Shown here: positions 9,047-16,250 of the stretch, piece after piece | Layout of the letters: each line of letters begins with the position of its first letter | Position numbering within the stretch: position 1 is the first letter of the stretch | Assembly: GCA_030836185.1 (NCBI GenBank) | Contig: JAURQH010000067.1 | Location: forward strand, 53,082-117,081 | DNA length: 64,000 nucleotides | Source: Planctomycetota bacterium | Lineage (GTDB): Bacteria > Planctomycetota > Planctomycetia > Planctomycetales > Planctomycetaceae | Reading direction: 5' to 3' | Made by a program: the position numbers and the translations under genes | The notes under the pieces: generated by a model | The model's input: only the letters and a program-made list of their open reading frames with translations | Databases searched by the model: none | What the model was told of the DNA's origin: nothing

Positions 9047-9472
9047 TCAGAACGACGGAGATCCGGGTGGTGGCGGAGTTTGTGGCGGCGGGGACGAATG
9101 TCCCAAAGGTGGTTGGCTCTGCACGGGTGGCGGACTCATGGGGGAGGTTGTCCCCGAATCCTGCTGAGTGATGGAAGCGTTATGCTCATCATCGCTCATT
9201 TGCTTGACCCGTTCCTCCATCTCCTTACCAGGCTTAAAGGTTACGACGTATTTTTCTGCGACGTCGACCCGTTCTCCGGTTCGAGGGTTACGTGCCTTGC
9301 GAGCTGCCCGTTTCTTCACCTCAAACACACCGAAGTTCCTTAACTCAATGCGTTTGTCGGTTACGAGAGTTTCCACAATCGCGTCAAACGTCTTCTGCAC
9401 AATCTCTTTGGTCTTGAGTTGTGTCAGTCCGATGTCGTCTGCGATGGCCTTAACGATTTCTTTCTTCGTCAC
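9047..9472 (-). CDS. HU/IHF-family DNA-binding protein with proline-rich tail
   Basis: Histone-like nucleoid protein. Residues 1-92 are a full HU fold: [18 protein letters not shown], the long helix, [21 protein letters not shown] (the DNA-binding arm with the RNPRTGE signature near 63-69) and [13 protein letters not shown]. Unlike standard HU (about 90 residues) it carries a further 49 residues, low-complexity and rich in Pro, Ser and Gln ([18 protein letters not shown]), probably disordered. The ATG at 9470-9472 follows AGGAGACAGTGAGTCGTGA, with the AGGAG somewhat distant. A sigma-70-like promoter lies about 80 bp upstream. Confidence 0.93.
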   Translation of the reverse strand: MTKKEIVKAIADDIGLTQLKTKEIVQKTFDAIVETLVTDKRIELRNFGVFEVKKRAARKARNPRTGERVDVAEKYVVTFKPGKEMEERVKQMSDDEHNASITQQDSGTTSPMSPPPVQSQPPLGHSSPPPQTPPPPGSPSF

Positions 9473-9513
9473 GACTCACTGTCTCCTGTGAGGACGCTGC
9501 GAGAGGCTGATTT

Positions 9514-9527
9514 GCTCCTTCGGGAGC
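9514..9527. promoter_or_regulatory. small UUCG-type hairpin in the HU leader
   Basis: GCTCC-TTCG-GGAGC (plus-strand reading) is a perfect 5-bp stem. On the HU-coding (minus) strand the loop reads CGAA. It lies between the predicted promoter and the HU start. A regulatory role is conjecture. Confidence 0.25.
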
Positions 9528-9547
9528 AGGGCCGAATATGACTCAAC

Positions 9548-9575
9548 TTTATGCCTAATGCGGACTTACTGTCAA
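9548..9575 (-). promoter_or_regulatory. sigma-70-like promoter for the HU gene
   Basis: On the minus strand a perfect -35 TTGACA (9570-9575) is followed after 16 bp by CATAAA (9548-9553, 4 of 6 to TATAAT). This would start transcription about 70 nt before the HU start codon. Confidence 0.5.
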
Positions 9576-9883
9576 GACGGATCTTGCCAGGCGGTCCTTT
9601 CACCAAGCCTCAAGGAGCTTTTTATCGTTCGGCCAACCAGTTCGCACCATCTTCAAATCATTTGCGACCTGTCAGCGATTCAATTGTCAAAGATCTGATG
9701 TAAACTGTTTGATTGAAACAGATTACAGAATATTTGTGGCCCCAAACAATACTCTGGGAGCGAGCCGAAAGACTCTCCACCTTTAACTCATCGGCAGTCC
9801 GTCCGCAGCGACTCCATGAAAAATCGACAGAATCGTTAGATTTTTCCTAAACCCACCTTTGAGAGATTTTCCGCAACTCCTGA
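9576..9883. other. 308-bp intergenic region
   Basis: Between the HU promoter and the convergent end of the YkgJ-type gene. It is AT-richer than its surroundings and I see no ORF, tRNA or repeat of the families found elsewhere. Confidence 0.45.
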
Positions 9884-10324
9884 TCACAATTCGATCTGCG
9901 ACGCGCGATGTTCGATTTCCTCAAGAGAAACGAAGTTACCCTGCCCCGCTCCGGGGCATTCACGCTGCGTTTCTTGCCAGTCCTTGGACGAAGCTATGTT
10001 TGATCGCCAGAATGGCCAGGTGCGACATTGAATGGGCCGTGCTTCATAAATTGTACAGCCACGAGACTCGCCATCAAAAAAGACGCAGTCGCCATTGGCG
10101 TATTCGCGGAGTGAAAGCCTTCCACGAACGATTCGTGTGTGCATCAATCGTACTTCGCCGATGCTCTTGTTCAGATGATCGGCTATGTCCTGAAGTTCAT
10201 CCTCACTAATCCAGACAGCTCCAGGGGCTCCCGTGCAACAATTGCCACACTGCGTACACTCGAATTTCAAACCCTCGGCGTACCAAGGTTTGGAGGAGAT
10301 TGGTTCGTCCTGCTGATCTGCCAT
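9884..10324 (-). CDS. YkgJ-family cysteine-cluster protein
   Basis: A 146-residue protein of the putative zinc- or iron-chelating YkgJ (UPF0153) family: CTQCGNCCTGAPG in the N-terminal third, then DCVFFDGESRGCTIYEARPIQCRTWPFW with the remaining conserved Cys. These residues are thought to bind a metal or cluster; the biological role is unknown. Start chosen at ATG 10324 (MADQQDEP) behind GAGGGCCAATTG; the longer frame to 10399 would overlap the divergent mobA start at 10373. The 48-bp gap to mobA must contain both promoters. Confidence 0.88.
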   Translation of the reverse strand: MADQQDEPISSKPWYAEGLKFECTQCGNCCTGAPGAVWISEDELQDIADHLNKSIGEVRLMHTRIVRGRLSLREYANGDCVFFDGESRGCTIYEARPIQCRTWPFWRSNIASSKDWQETQRECPGAGQGNFVSLEEIEHRASQIEL

Positions 10325-10372
10325 CAATTGGCCCTCTGGTTCTCGGAATGAATTTCTACAATAATCGTTATC

Positions 10373-11020
10373 ATGACCAACCTGCAATCCTCTGCACAAT
10401 TTCCTGAAACCGCCGGCATCATTTTATGTGGTGGAAAGTCTTCACGGATGGGCCGTCCGAAATGGTCTCTCCCTGTTGGTGAAGAAAACTGCCTTCAACG
10501 TACAATTCGCATTCTCCAGCAAGTTGTTTTTCCCGTGATTGTCGTCGCCGCAGAAGATCAAAACATCACCGATCTGCCGGATGGTGTGACACTCGTGCGG
10601 GATGAAGTTCCCGAAAAAGGGCCGTTAGCGGGACTCAGTGCAGGCTTCGACGCCTTAAAATCAAATTCACAAATCCACTCTGCCTACGTGACTGCATGTG
10701 ATGTACCGTTGCTGAAACCCGCATTTGTCGCAACGATCATTTCCCAGCTTAAAAATCACGATTTGGCCGTTGTGAAGGAGGCGAAGTTTTATCATCCCCT
10801 GGCAGCCGTTTATAGATTGGATCTTGCTGACCGAGTGGCGTCTTTATTGGGTGCCGACCGCTTGCGACCATTCTTTCTCATTGACGAATCCAACAGTCGT
10901 GAAATTGAAGTGAATGAATTGAGACATGTTGATCCCGATCTGGAATCTCTGCGTAACATGAACACACCCTCAGAATATCAGGAGGTGCTGCAAAGTTTAG
11001 GATTGTCCGTTCCCGAATGA
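10373..11020 (+). CDS. mobA: molybdenum cofactor guanylyltransferase
   Basis: MobA attaches GMP to molybdopterin to make the bis-MGD cofactor. The nucleotide-binding loop GIILCGGKSSRMGRPKW (residues 15-31), the DEVPEKGPLAGLSAGFDA block, and the metal-binding TACDVPLLKP are all present; 215 residues is normal. The start ATG at 10373 lacks a strong Shine-Dalgarno. Divergent from the cysteine-cluster gene. No other Moco-synthesis gene is in the window, though a Cys-less molybdopterin-fold protein lies at 3643. Confidence 0.93.
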   Translation: MTNLQSSAQFPETAGIILCGGKSSRMGRPKWSLPVGEENCLQRTIRILQQVVFPVIVVAAEDQNITDLPDGVTLVRDEVPEKGPLAGLSAGFDALKSNSQIHSAYVTACDVPLLKPAFVATIISQLKNHDLAVVKEAKFYHPLAAVYRLDLADRVASLLGADRLRPFFLIDESNSREIEVNELRHVDPDLESLRNMNTPSEYQEVLQSLGLSVPE

Positions 11021-11160
11021 GAAGATGATGACTCACTGGAAACCAATTCTGGGGGGATACTCAAAAATTCAGAGGCATTCTGTGAGATCCATGTCTATCG
11101 GTGGCGGAATATTTTATACTGATTTCATCACATCATTCACTTCCAATCAGGGATGTCATC

Positions 11161-11769
11161 ATGCGGTTAGGGATTCTCGGCGGTTCGTTTGATCCGGTTC
11201 ATCTCGGGCATCTGGTGATGGCCGACGTTTGTCGTGAGCAACTCAATCTTGACGAAGTCTGGTTTGTTCCAGCCGGTCATCCTCCTCATAAAACAAATCG
11301 CGAACTGGCACCGGCCAAATCACGAGCCGAGATGCTCGAATTTGCCTTGGCCGGCATCTCCGAGTTTCAAATCTCGGACATCGAACTGAAAAAAGAGTCC
11401 ACCAGTTTTACCGTTGAGACTCTCGAAAGTTTGGCTGCTGAAGATCCTGAACACGAACTGTTTCTGATTATTGGTGCCGATTCGCTCCATGATTTTCCCA
11501 CTTGGAAAGAACCTGCGCGAATCGCTGAATTGGCAAAAATCATTGCCGTCAATCGGGGCCGACAAGATCCCCCTGCTCTGGAAGAGATCGAACAAAAACT
11601 GGGTTCGGATGTCGTAGATCGTATTCGTGTGGTCGAGATGCCGGGCATCGATGTTTCTTCAACCGATATTCGGCATCGAATACGCTCAGGACATTCGATT
11701 CGCTTTCTGGTCCCGAAAGCGGTCGAAGCGTACATCAACGAACATAGCCTCTTTGGCCCACAGAGCTAA
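11161..11769 (+). CDS. nadD: nicotinate-nucleotide adenylyltransferase
   Basis: NadD makes deamido-NAD from nicotinate mononucleotide and ATP. Nucleotidyltransferase signature GGSFDPVHLGHL with His14 and His17, GADSLHDFPTWKEP in the middle and VSSTDIRHRIRSG near the end (the ISSTxIR motif). 202 residues from the chosen ATG at 11161; an upstream in-frame start at 11101 adds 20 residues without homology to the family. The small membrane protein at 11782 follows after 12 bp, so they may be cotranscribed. Confidence 0.95.
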   Translation: MRLGILGGSFDPVHLGHLVMADVCREQLNLDEVWFVPAGHPPHKTNRELAPAKSRAEMLEFALAGISEFQISDIELKKESTSFTVETLESLAAEDPEHELFLIIGADSLHDFPTWKEPARIAELAKIIAVNRGRQDPPALEEIEQKLGSDVVDRIRVVEMPGIDVSSTDIRHRIRSGHSIRFLVPKAVEAYINEHSLFGPQS

Positions 11770-11781
11770 CGGAAATCGAAT

Positions 11782-12045
11782 ATGTCTGACCTCAAAAGCA
11801 AGCGCCTGATCTTGATGAAAGGTTGGTTGTTTTTGTTGGCAGGGATTCTCGCGGGTGGGCTGTTGCTTTACGAGAATCTCTCCTGGAGAAACGGCACCTT
11901 ACTGGCGGTGTGCGTTTGGTGCTGCTGTCGATTTTATTATTTCATGTTCTACGTCATCGAACATTATGTCGAGAGTGACTTCAAATACGCCGGCTTGTGG
12001 AACTTTTTGAAATACAGTTTGGGGAAGAAACAACAACCAAAGTGA
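11782..12045 (+). CDS. small membrane protein, two TM helices (87 aa)
   Basis: Residues 12-32 (MKGWLFLLAGILAGGLLLYEN) and 38-60 (GTLLAVCVWCCCRFYYFMFYVIE) form two membrane helices, the second unusually rich in Cys, Phe and Tyr. The tail is basic. Not a family I recognise. It starts 12 bp after nadD, and the spacing suggests cotranscription rather than shared function. Confidence 0.7.
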   Translation: MSDLKSKRLILMKGWLFLLAGILAGGLLLYENLSWRNGTLLAVCVWCCCRFYYFMFYVIEHYVESDFKYAGLWNFLKYSLGKKQQPK

Positions 12046-12130
12046 GAAGTGCTTGCCTCAATCGGCCTGATTCATCATGGTGTAGGAAGAGGCGTTTTAC
12101 TTAGCACTCGATTAGGTTTGGGAAAAAGTG

Positions 12131-12361
12131 ATGGAATTCGGTGCCGCACTGTTTTTTCTATTTTTTATTATGTCGCTATTGACTGCTCTGGCAGCAGCGG
12201 CCTTCTGGATCTGGATGCTGATTGATTGCGCGACCAAAGAGTCTTCGGAGGGGAACGATAAGGTGATCTGGGTTTTGATCATCATATTCACGAACTGGAT
12301 TGGCGCATTGATTTACTTTCTGGTACGCCGACCGGAACGGATCCGTGAGTTGGGTCACTAA
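12131..12361 (+). CDS. PLDc_N-type two-helix membrane protein (76 aa)
   Basis: Two hydrophobic segments flank a short charged loop: FWIWMLIDCATKE...NDKVIWVLIIIFTNWIGALIYFLVRRPER. This is the phospholipase D N-terminal (PLDc_N) pattern: W-x-DC, then N..WI.G...Y...R. In bacteria these short proteins have no phospholipase domain and no known function. ATG 12131 is preferred over the adjacent GTG 12128. Confidence 0.8.
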   Translation: MEFGAALFFLFFIMSLLTALAAAAFWIWMLIDCATKESSEGNDKVIWVLIIIFTNWIGALIYFLVRRPERIRELGH

Positions 12362-12403
12362 ATGATCGACTGAATCGTGATGAGATTCAGTGTTTCGCTC
12401 GTC

Positions 12404-13222
12404 TCATACTCCCGCGCCGCCAAAACCTTGGACATCACTCGGGAACGTGCATTTTCGATCCAGGTGCGTGTAACCGCCATCGACGACAATGATCTGCCCG
12501 GTCGTATGGCTCGACATGGGTGAAGCCAGAAACACGACCATCGCCGCCAGTTCTTCAATCGTGGTAAATCGCTGACCGAGTGGAATCAATCGCTCGATCT
12601 CGGCTTTGGCCTGCTCAGGATCGGGCATCTCCGCCAGACACTTCTCATACAACGGCGTCCATGTTTCCGCGGGCAACACGGTATTCACTCGAATATTGTG
12701 CGGAGCCAGATCAACGGCCCACTCGCGTGTCAATCCGTTAATGGCTCCCTTTGACGCCGCATATCCTGATGTGCCCCCCTGCCCCGTCTCACACACTTTC
12801 GATCCGATATTGATGATCGTACCTTGAGATTTTTTCAGTTCATCGAGAGCATAATGAACGAGTGCATAATAATGAATCAGGTTTCGTTGGAGCGACAACA
12901 AAAACGCCTCAGGACCATCTTCCAATCCCACGCCATCATTCACGCCGGCGTTGTTGATCAAAATGTCGATGCGGCCAAACTTCCCGACTGTTTGTTCAAC
13001 GGCATTTTTACACGCCGACAAGTCCGTGAGATCACCTTGAATAAAGAAGCAGTCTTGCCCCTCGGCGGCGTAATCCCGTTCAAGCTGGCGACCTTCGACT
13101 TCGCTGCGATTGACGTTGGCGACTTTCGCGCCTTCCGCAATCAGCTCGCGCACGATACCAAGACCAATTCCTTTGGAACCACCGGTCACGAGAGCCACTT
13201 TATCACGAAGTTGAAGATTCAT
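12404..13222 (-). CDS. short-chain dehydrogenase/reductase (L-fucose dehydrogenase-like)
   Basis: Classical SDR of 272 residues with the NAD(P) loop TGGSKGIG (13-20), the NNAG motif in ILINNAGVND, and the catalytic Ser/Tyr/Lys in NIGSKVCETGQGGTSGYAASKG. The VDLAPHNIRVNTVLPAETWTP stretch and overall look resemble the L-fucose dehydrogenase/HSD17B14 branch, but the substrate is a guess. The C-terminal end (FGGAGV) is slightly longer than usual. Monocistronic. Confidence 0.9.
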   Translation of the reverse strand: MNLQLRDKVALVTGGSKGIGLGIVRELIAEGAKVANVNRSEVEGRQLERDYAAEGQDCFFIQGDLTDLSACKNAVEQTVGKFGRIDILINNAGVNDGVGLEDGPEAFLLSLQRNLIHYYALVHYALDELKKSQGTIINIGSKVCETGQGGTSGYAASKGAINGLTREWAVDLAPHNIRVNTVLPAETWTPLYEKCLAEMPDPEQAKAEIERLIPLGQRFTTIEELAAMVVFLASPMSSHTTGQIIVVDGGYTHLDRKCTFPSDVQGFGGAGV

Positions 13223-13368
13223 TGGTCACCGTAATCTCGTAGAAACCCCAAGCGTAAATCCCCTTGGGATGGGAAGTTATCTCTGTGAGCCTCTTATCTT
13301 ATTCTGTCTGGTGTCAGAATTCAGCTTTCATCTCTCGATTTGCTGGACAAGGTCACTATCATTTTCCT

Positions 13369-14394
13369 ATGTCGAAATCTAATGTCTCAAAAATCAGTGT
13401 TGCCGTCATCGGTGCTGGGCTATCGGGATTAACCTGTGCGCAGCATCTTCAAGATCACGGTTTTGATGTCACTATTTTCGAGAAAAGTCGGGGGAAAGGC
13501 GGCCGAATGTCCACACGCCGCTCCGACGAAGGCCTTTCTTTCGATCATGGAGCCCAATATTTCACCGTTCGCAATCCGATCTTCCAAAATCATGTTGATG
13601 AGTGGGGATTGGACGGAATTGTGGATGTTTGGGATGCCCAAATTGGAACTCTATCGAACGGCACCTACGAGCCCAAGGAAGATGAGACGCTTCGCTATGT
13701 CGGCGTTCCGGGTATGAGTAATATTGGAAGTCATCTCGCGGCAGAACTCGATGTTCACTTGGAAACATTGGTCGCGCCACCGGTTCGATCAGAAGAAAGT
13801 TGGGTTATCACCGACGAGCATGACTTTGTCTTGGATGAATTCGAATATGTGATCACCTCGGTCCCTGCGGCTCAATCTGCAGTATTGCTACACGCCGCAC
13901 CTGAGTTACAGCGAATAGCCAAGAGTGTGAAAATGACGGGTTGCTGGGCGGTGATGCTGTCATTTCCACAATCGCTCGAACTTTCATTCGATGCGGCATT
14001 CGTCCATGATTCCCCCCTCTCGTGGATCTCCAAAAACAACAGCAAACCGGGCCGGGATGCAAAACCAGAAACATGGATATTGCATGCTTCACCCGAATGG
14101 AGTGAAGTACATCTCGCAGATGATAAAGAGGATGTTCTACCGACTCTCATTAAGAGCTTCTGGCAGGCAACTGGATTGGAAGCACGACAGCCTCAGTCTC
14201 AGAACGCCCATCGCTGGCGTTATGCTTTGCCGTCCGAGCCTCTGAAGGAACGATGCCTGTTCGATCCTGAGCTTAAAATTGGAGCTTGCGGAGATTGGTG
14301 TGGCGGCCCGCGCGTGGAAGGAGCGTTTTTGAGCGGCTACGATGTCTCATCGCGGATGATCGCCTCGGTGCAGGCACTGTCCAACACGCATTGA
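13369..14394 (+). CDS. FAD/NAD(P)-dependent oxidoreductase (renalase/COG3380-like)
   Basis: Rossmann FAD-binding motif VAVIGAGLSGLTCAQHL (GxGxxG at residues 15-20), then FEKSRGKGGRMSTRR and FDHGAQYFTVRNP, a signature of the renalase-like NAD(P)/FAD oxidoreductase group. The C-terminal GACGDWCGGPRVEGAFLSG is the second FAD-contact region. 341 residues from ATG 13369; a longer frame to 13264 lacks homology. Substrate unknown. Converges on the amidohydrolase gene 37 bp away. Confidence 0.9.
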   Translation: MSKSNVSKISVAVIGAGLSGLTCAQHLQDHGFDVTIFEKSRGKGGRMSTRRSDEGLSFDHGAQYFTVRNPIFQNHVDEWGLDGIVDVWDAQIGTLSNGTYEPKEDETLRYVGVPGMSNIGSHLAAELDVHLETLVAPPVRSEESWVITDEHDFVLDEFEYVITSVPAAQSAVLLHAAPELQRIAKSVKMTGCWAVMLSFPQSLELSFDAAFVHDSPLSWISKNNSKPGRDAKPETWILHASPEWSEVHLADDKEDVLPTLIKSFWQATGLEARQPQSQNAHRWRYALPSEPLKERCLFDPELKIGACGDWCGGPRVEGAFLSGYDVSSRMIASVQALSNTH

Positions 14395-14431
14395 TTTGGA
14401 TGACGAGTATTTCATGAACGGCTGAAAGAAG

Positions 14432-16171
14432 TTACTCAGCTTTCAAACTTCCCAACTTCTTCCCGTCCAGATAGGTCGCCAAGACCTGAGTATGCTGGAT
14501 GTCAGCGGGCAAACAGGTGAGCAAATTACGGTCGATGATGATGAAGTCGGCACGTTTCCCGGCTTCAAGAGAGCCGATTTCGTCTTCCATCCGCATCAGC
14601 CAGGCGTTGTTGATCGTGTAATAGCCGATCATCTGCTCGCGGCTGAGTGATTCTTGAGGATGAATACTGGCATCGAACCATTTGGCGTGTCGCGTGACCG
14701 TCACCCACATGCCGAAAAAGGGATTGTACGGGTTCACGCTGCGCATCGATCCAATTCGTTGCATATGGTCGCTACCACCACCGCAAATGACATTGGCCTC
14801 GAACAAACTTTTTAACGGAATGAAGTGCTTTAAACGAGCTATCCCAAATTGATTGACGAGCGTGCGACCATCCAGATACAACCACGCCGGTTGCAAGTCG
14901 ACACCAATCCCGACTGACGCAGCCGCCGAGATCGCCTGCTTGCTCATGAAGCTGGAATGCGTGATGGACGAATGCGTCGGTGCGACAGGATTCGTTTCGT
15001 TCACACGCTGATAAGTGCGAACGAGCGAACCAACCGCTCCATCTCCCTGACAATGAGCCGTGAATGCCAAGTTGCGAGAGACCGTCGCTTTGACCAAATC
15101 ATACAAGCGGGGGTCTTCGATGTACCGCATCCCTTTGTAGGCGGGGTCATCAATGCCGTAAATCTGACTCACTCCCCAAGGCTGATCAAAGAAAGCGGAC
15201 CCCGTCAACATGCCACCATCGAGAAAGACTTTGACGCCGATGATTCCCAAACGTGGATGAGGATCGGTAAATAAAGCGTCGTTGGCAAACTGATCCAATT
15301 TCTTTTCGACAGAAGCAAAGTCGGTATTCGGCGATAAGCCGCGAGAGAGTCTCATGCGGACGGTCAATTTTCCATCGGCCAACAACCTTTGATATTGGGC
15401 CTGTGCTGAGTCACCACAATTCCGGTCAATGGCTCCTGTGATGCCCCAGCGATTGTAATCCTGCAAAAGTTCGACAAGTCTCGCGTCGCGTTCTTCCTGA
15501 GTGATCTTGCGAGAGATTGAATTCCCTTTGGACTTCAAGACCGCTCCCGCTTGTCTCAAAATACCGGTCGGTTCTCCCGTTTTGGGATCCACCATCACAT
15601 GATCGGGATGAGCTTTGGCAAACTCGGCATCGATGCCGTTTTCTTTGAGTGCTAATGAATTCGCCGACGCATCGGGCCCCGTCCGAAAGACGACCGGATG
15701 CTCGGGAGCCGCCTGATCAAGCTCGGCTCGTGTCGGATATCGCTGCTCTTTCAGGCGAGTGATAAAGATCTGCGACGTGCGAATCCACTCCCCTTTGGGG
15801 ACAACTTTGGCGCGTCTCCGAATATAGTCCAACACATCGGCAATCGTGTCCATCGCCGGGATCTCGTGATCGGCTTCGTACATACTGGCCCCACCGGGAT
15901 GGACGTGCGAATCAATCAAGCCCGGCAAGACCATTTTCCCTTGCAGGTCGATTTCTTTTGTGGTTGTTCCTTTCCATTCATGAATGCTTTCATTCGTACC
16001 GGTCGCCAAAATCAATCCGTCTTTGACGGCCATCGACTCGACAATGGCGAACTCTTGATCGACGGTCACAATGCGACCGTTATGAAGAATCAGGTCGGCC
16101 GGTTTGTCCTCGGCATCAACAAGCGATGAGGAGACAAACAACAAAGCAGCCATCAGAACATTCAGACGCAT
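14432..16171 (-). CDS. exported metal-dependent amidohydrolase (YtcJ-like)
   Basis: A 579-residue amidohydrolase-superfamily enzyme with a Sec signal peptide (LNVLMAALLFVSSSLVDAED). The small beta domain ADLILHNGRIVTVDQEF leads into the metal-binding GLIDSHVHPGG, and the C-terminus closes with GSLEAGKRADFIIIDRN. The YtcJ/exoenzyme-regulatory branch hydrolyses N-substituted amino acids or similar amides; the actual substrate is not visible. Export suggests scavenging outside the cytoplasm. Alone on its strand between convergent and same-strand neighbours. Confidence 0.9.
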   Translation of the reverse strand: MRLNVLMAALLFVSSSLVDAEDKPADLILHNGRIVTVDQEFAIVESMAVKDGLILATGTNESIHEWKGTTTKEIDLQGKMVLPGLIDSHVHPGGASMYEADHEIPAMDTIADVLDYIRRRAKVVPKGEWIRTSQIFITRLKEQRYPTRAELDQAAPEHPVVFRTGPDASANSLALKENGIDAEFAKAHPDHVMVDPKTGEPTGILRQAGAVLKSKGNSISRKITQEERDARLVELLQDYNRWGITGAIDRNCGDSAQAQYQRLLADGKLTVRMRLSRGLSPNTDFASVEKKLDQFANDALFTDPHPRLGIIGVKVFLDGGMLTGSAFFDQPWGVSQIYGIDDPAYKGMRYIEDPRLYDLVKATVSRNLAFTAHCQGDGAVGSLVRTYQRVNETNPVAPTHSSITHSSFMSKQAISAAASVGIGVDLQPAWLYLDGRTLVNQFGIARLKHFIPLKSLFEANVICGGGSDHMQRIGSMRSVNPYNPFFGMWVTVTRHAKWFDASIHPQESLSREQMIGYYTINNAWLMRMEDEIGSLEAGKRADFIIIDRNLLTCLPADIQHTQVLATYLDGKKLGSLKAE

Positions 16172-16250
16172 AGGAAGACTCCTCGGGAGAGATTAGAGCC
16201 TTATTGTCGGAATGTCGGAGCGATCAAGCAATGATTTTCTAACAGATTCA

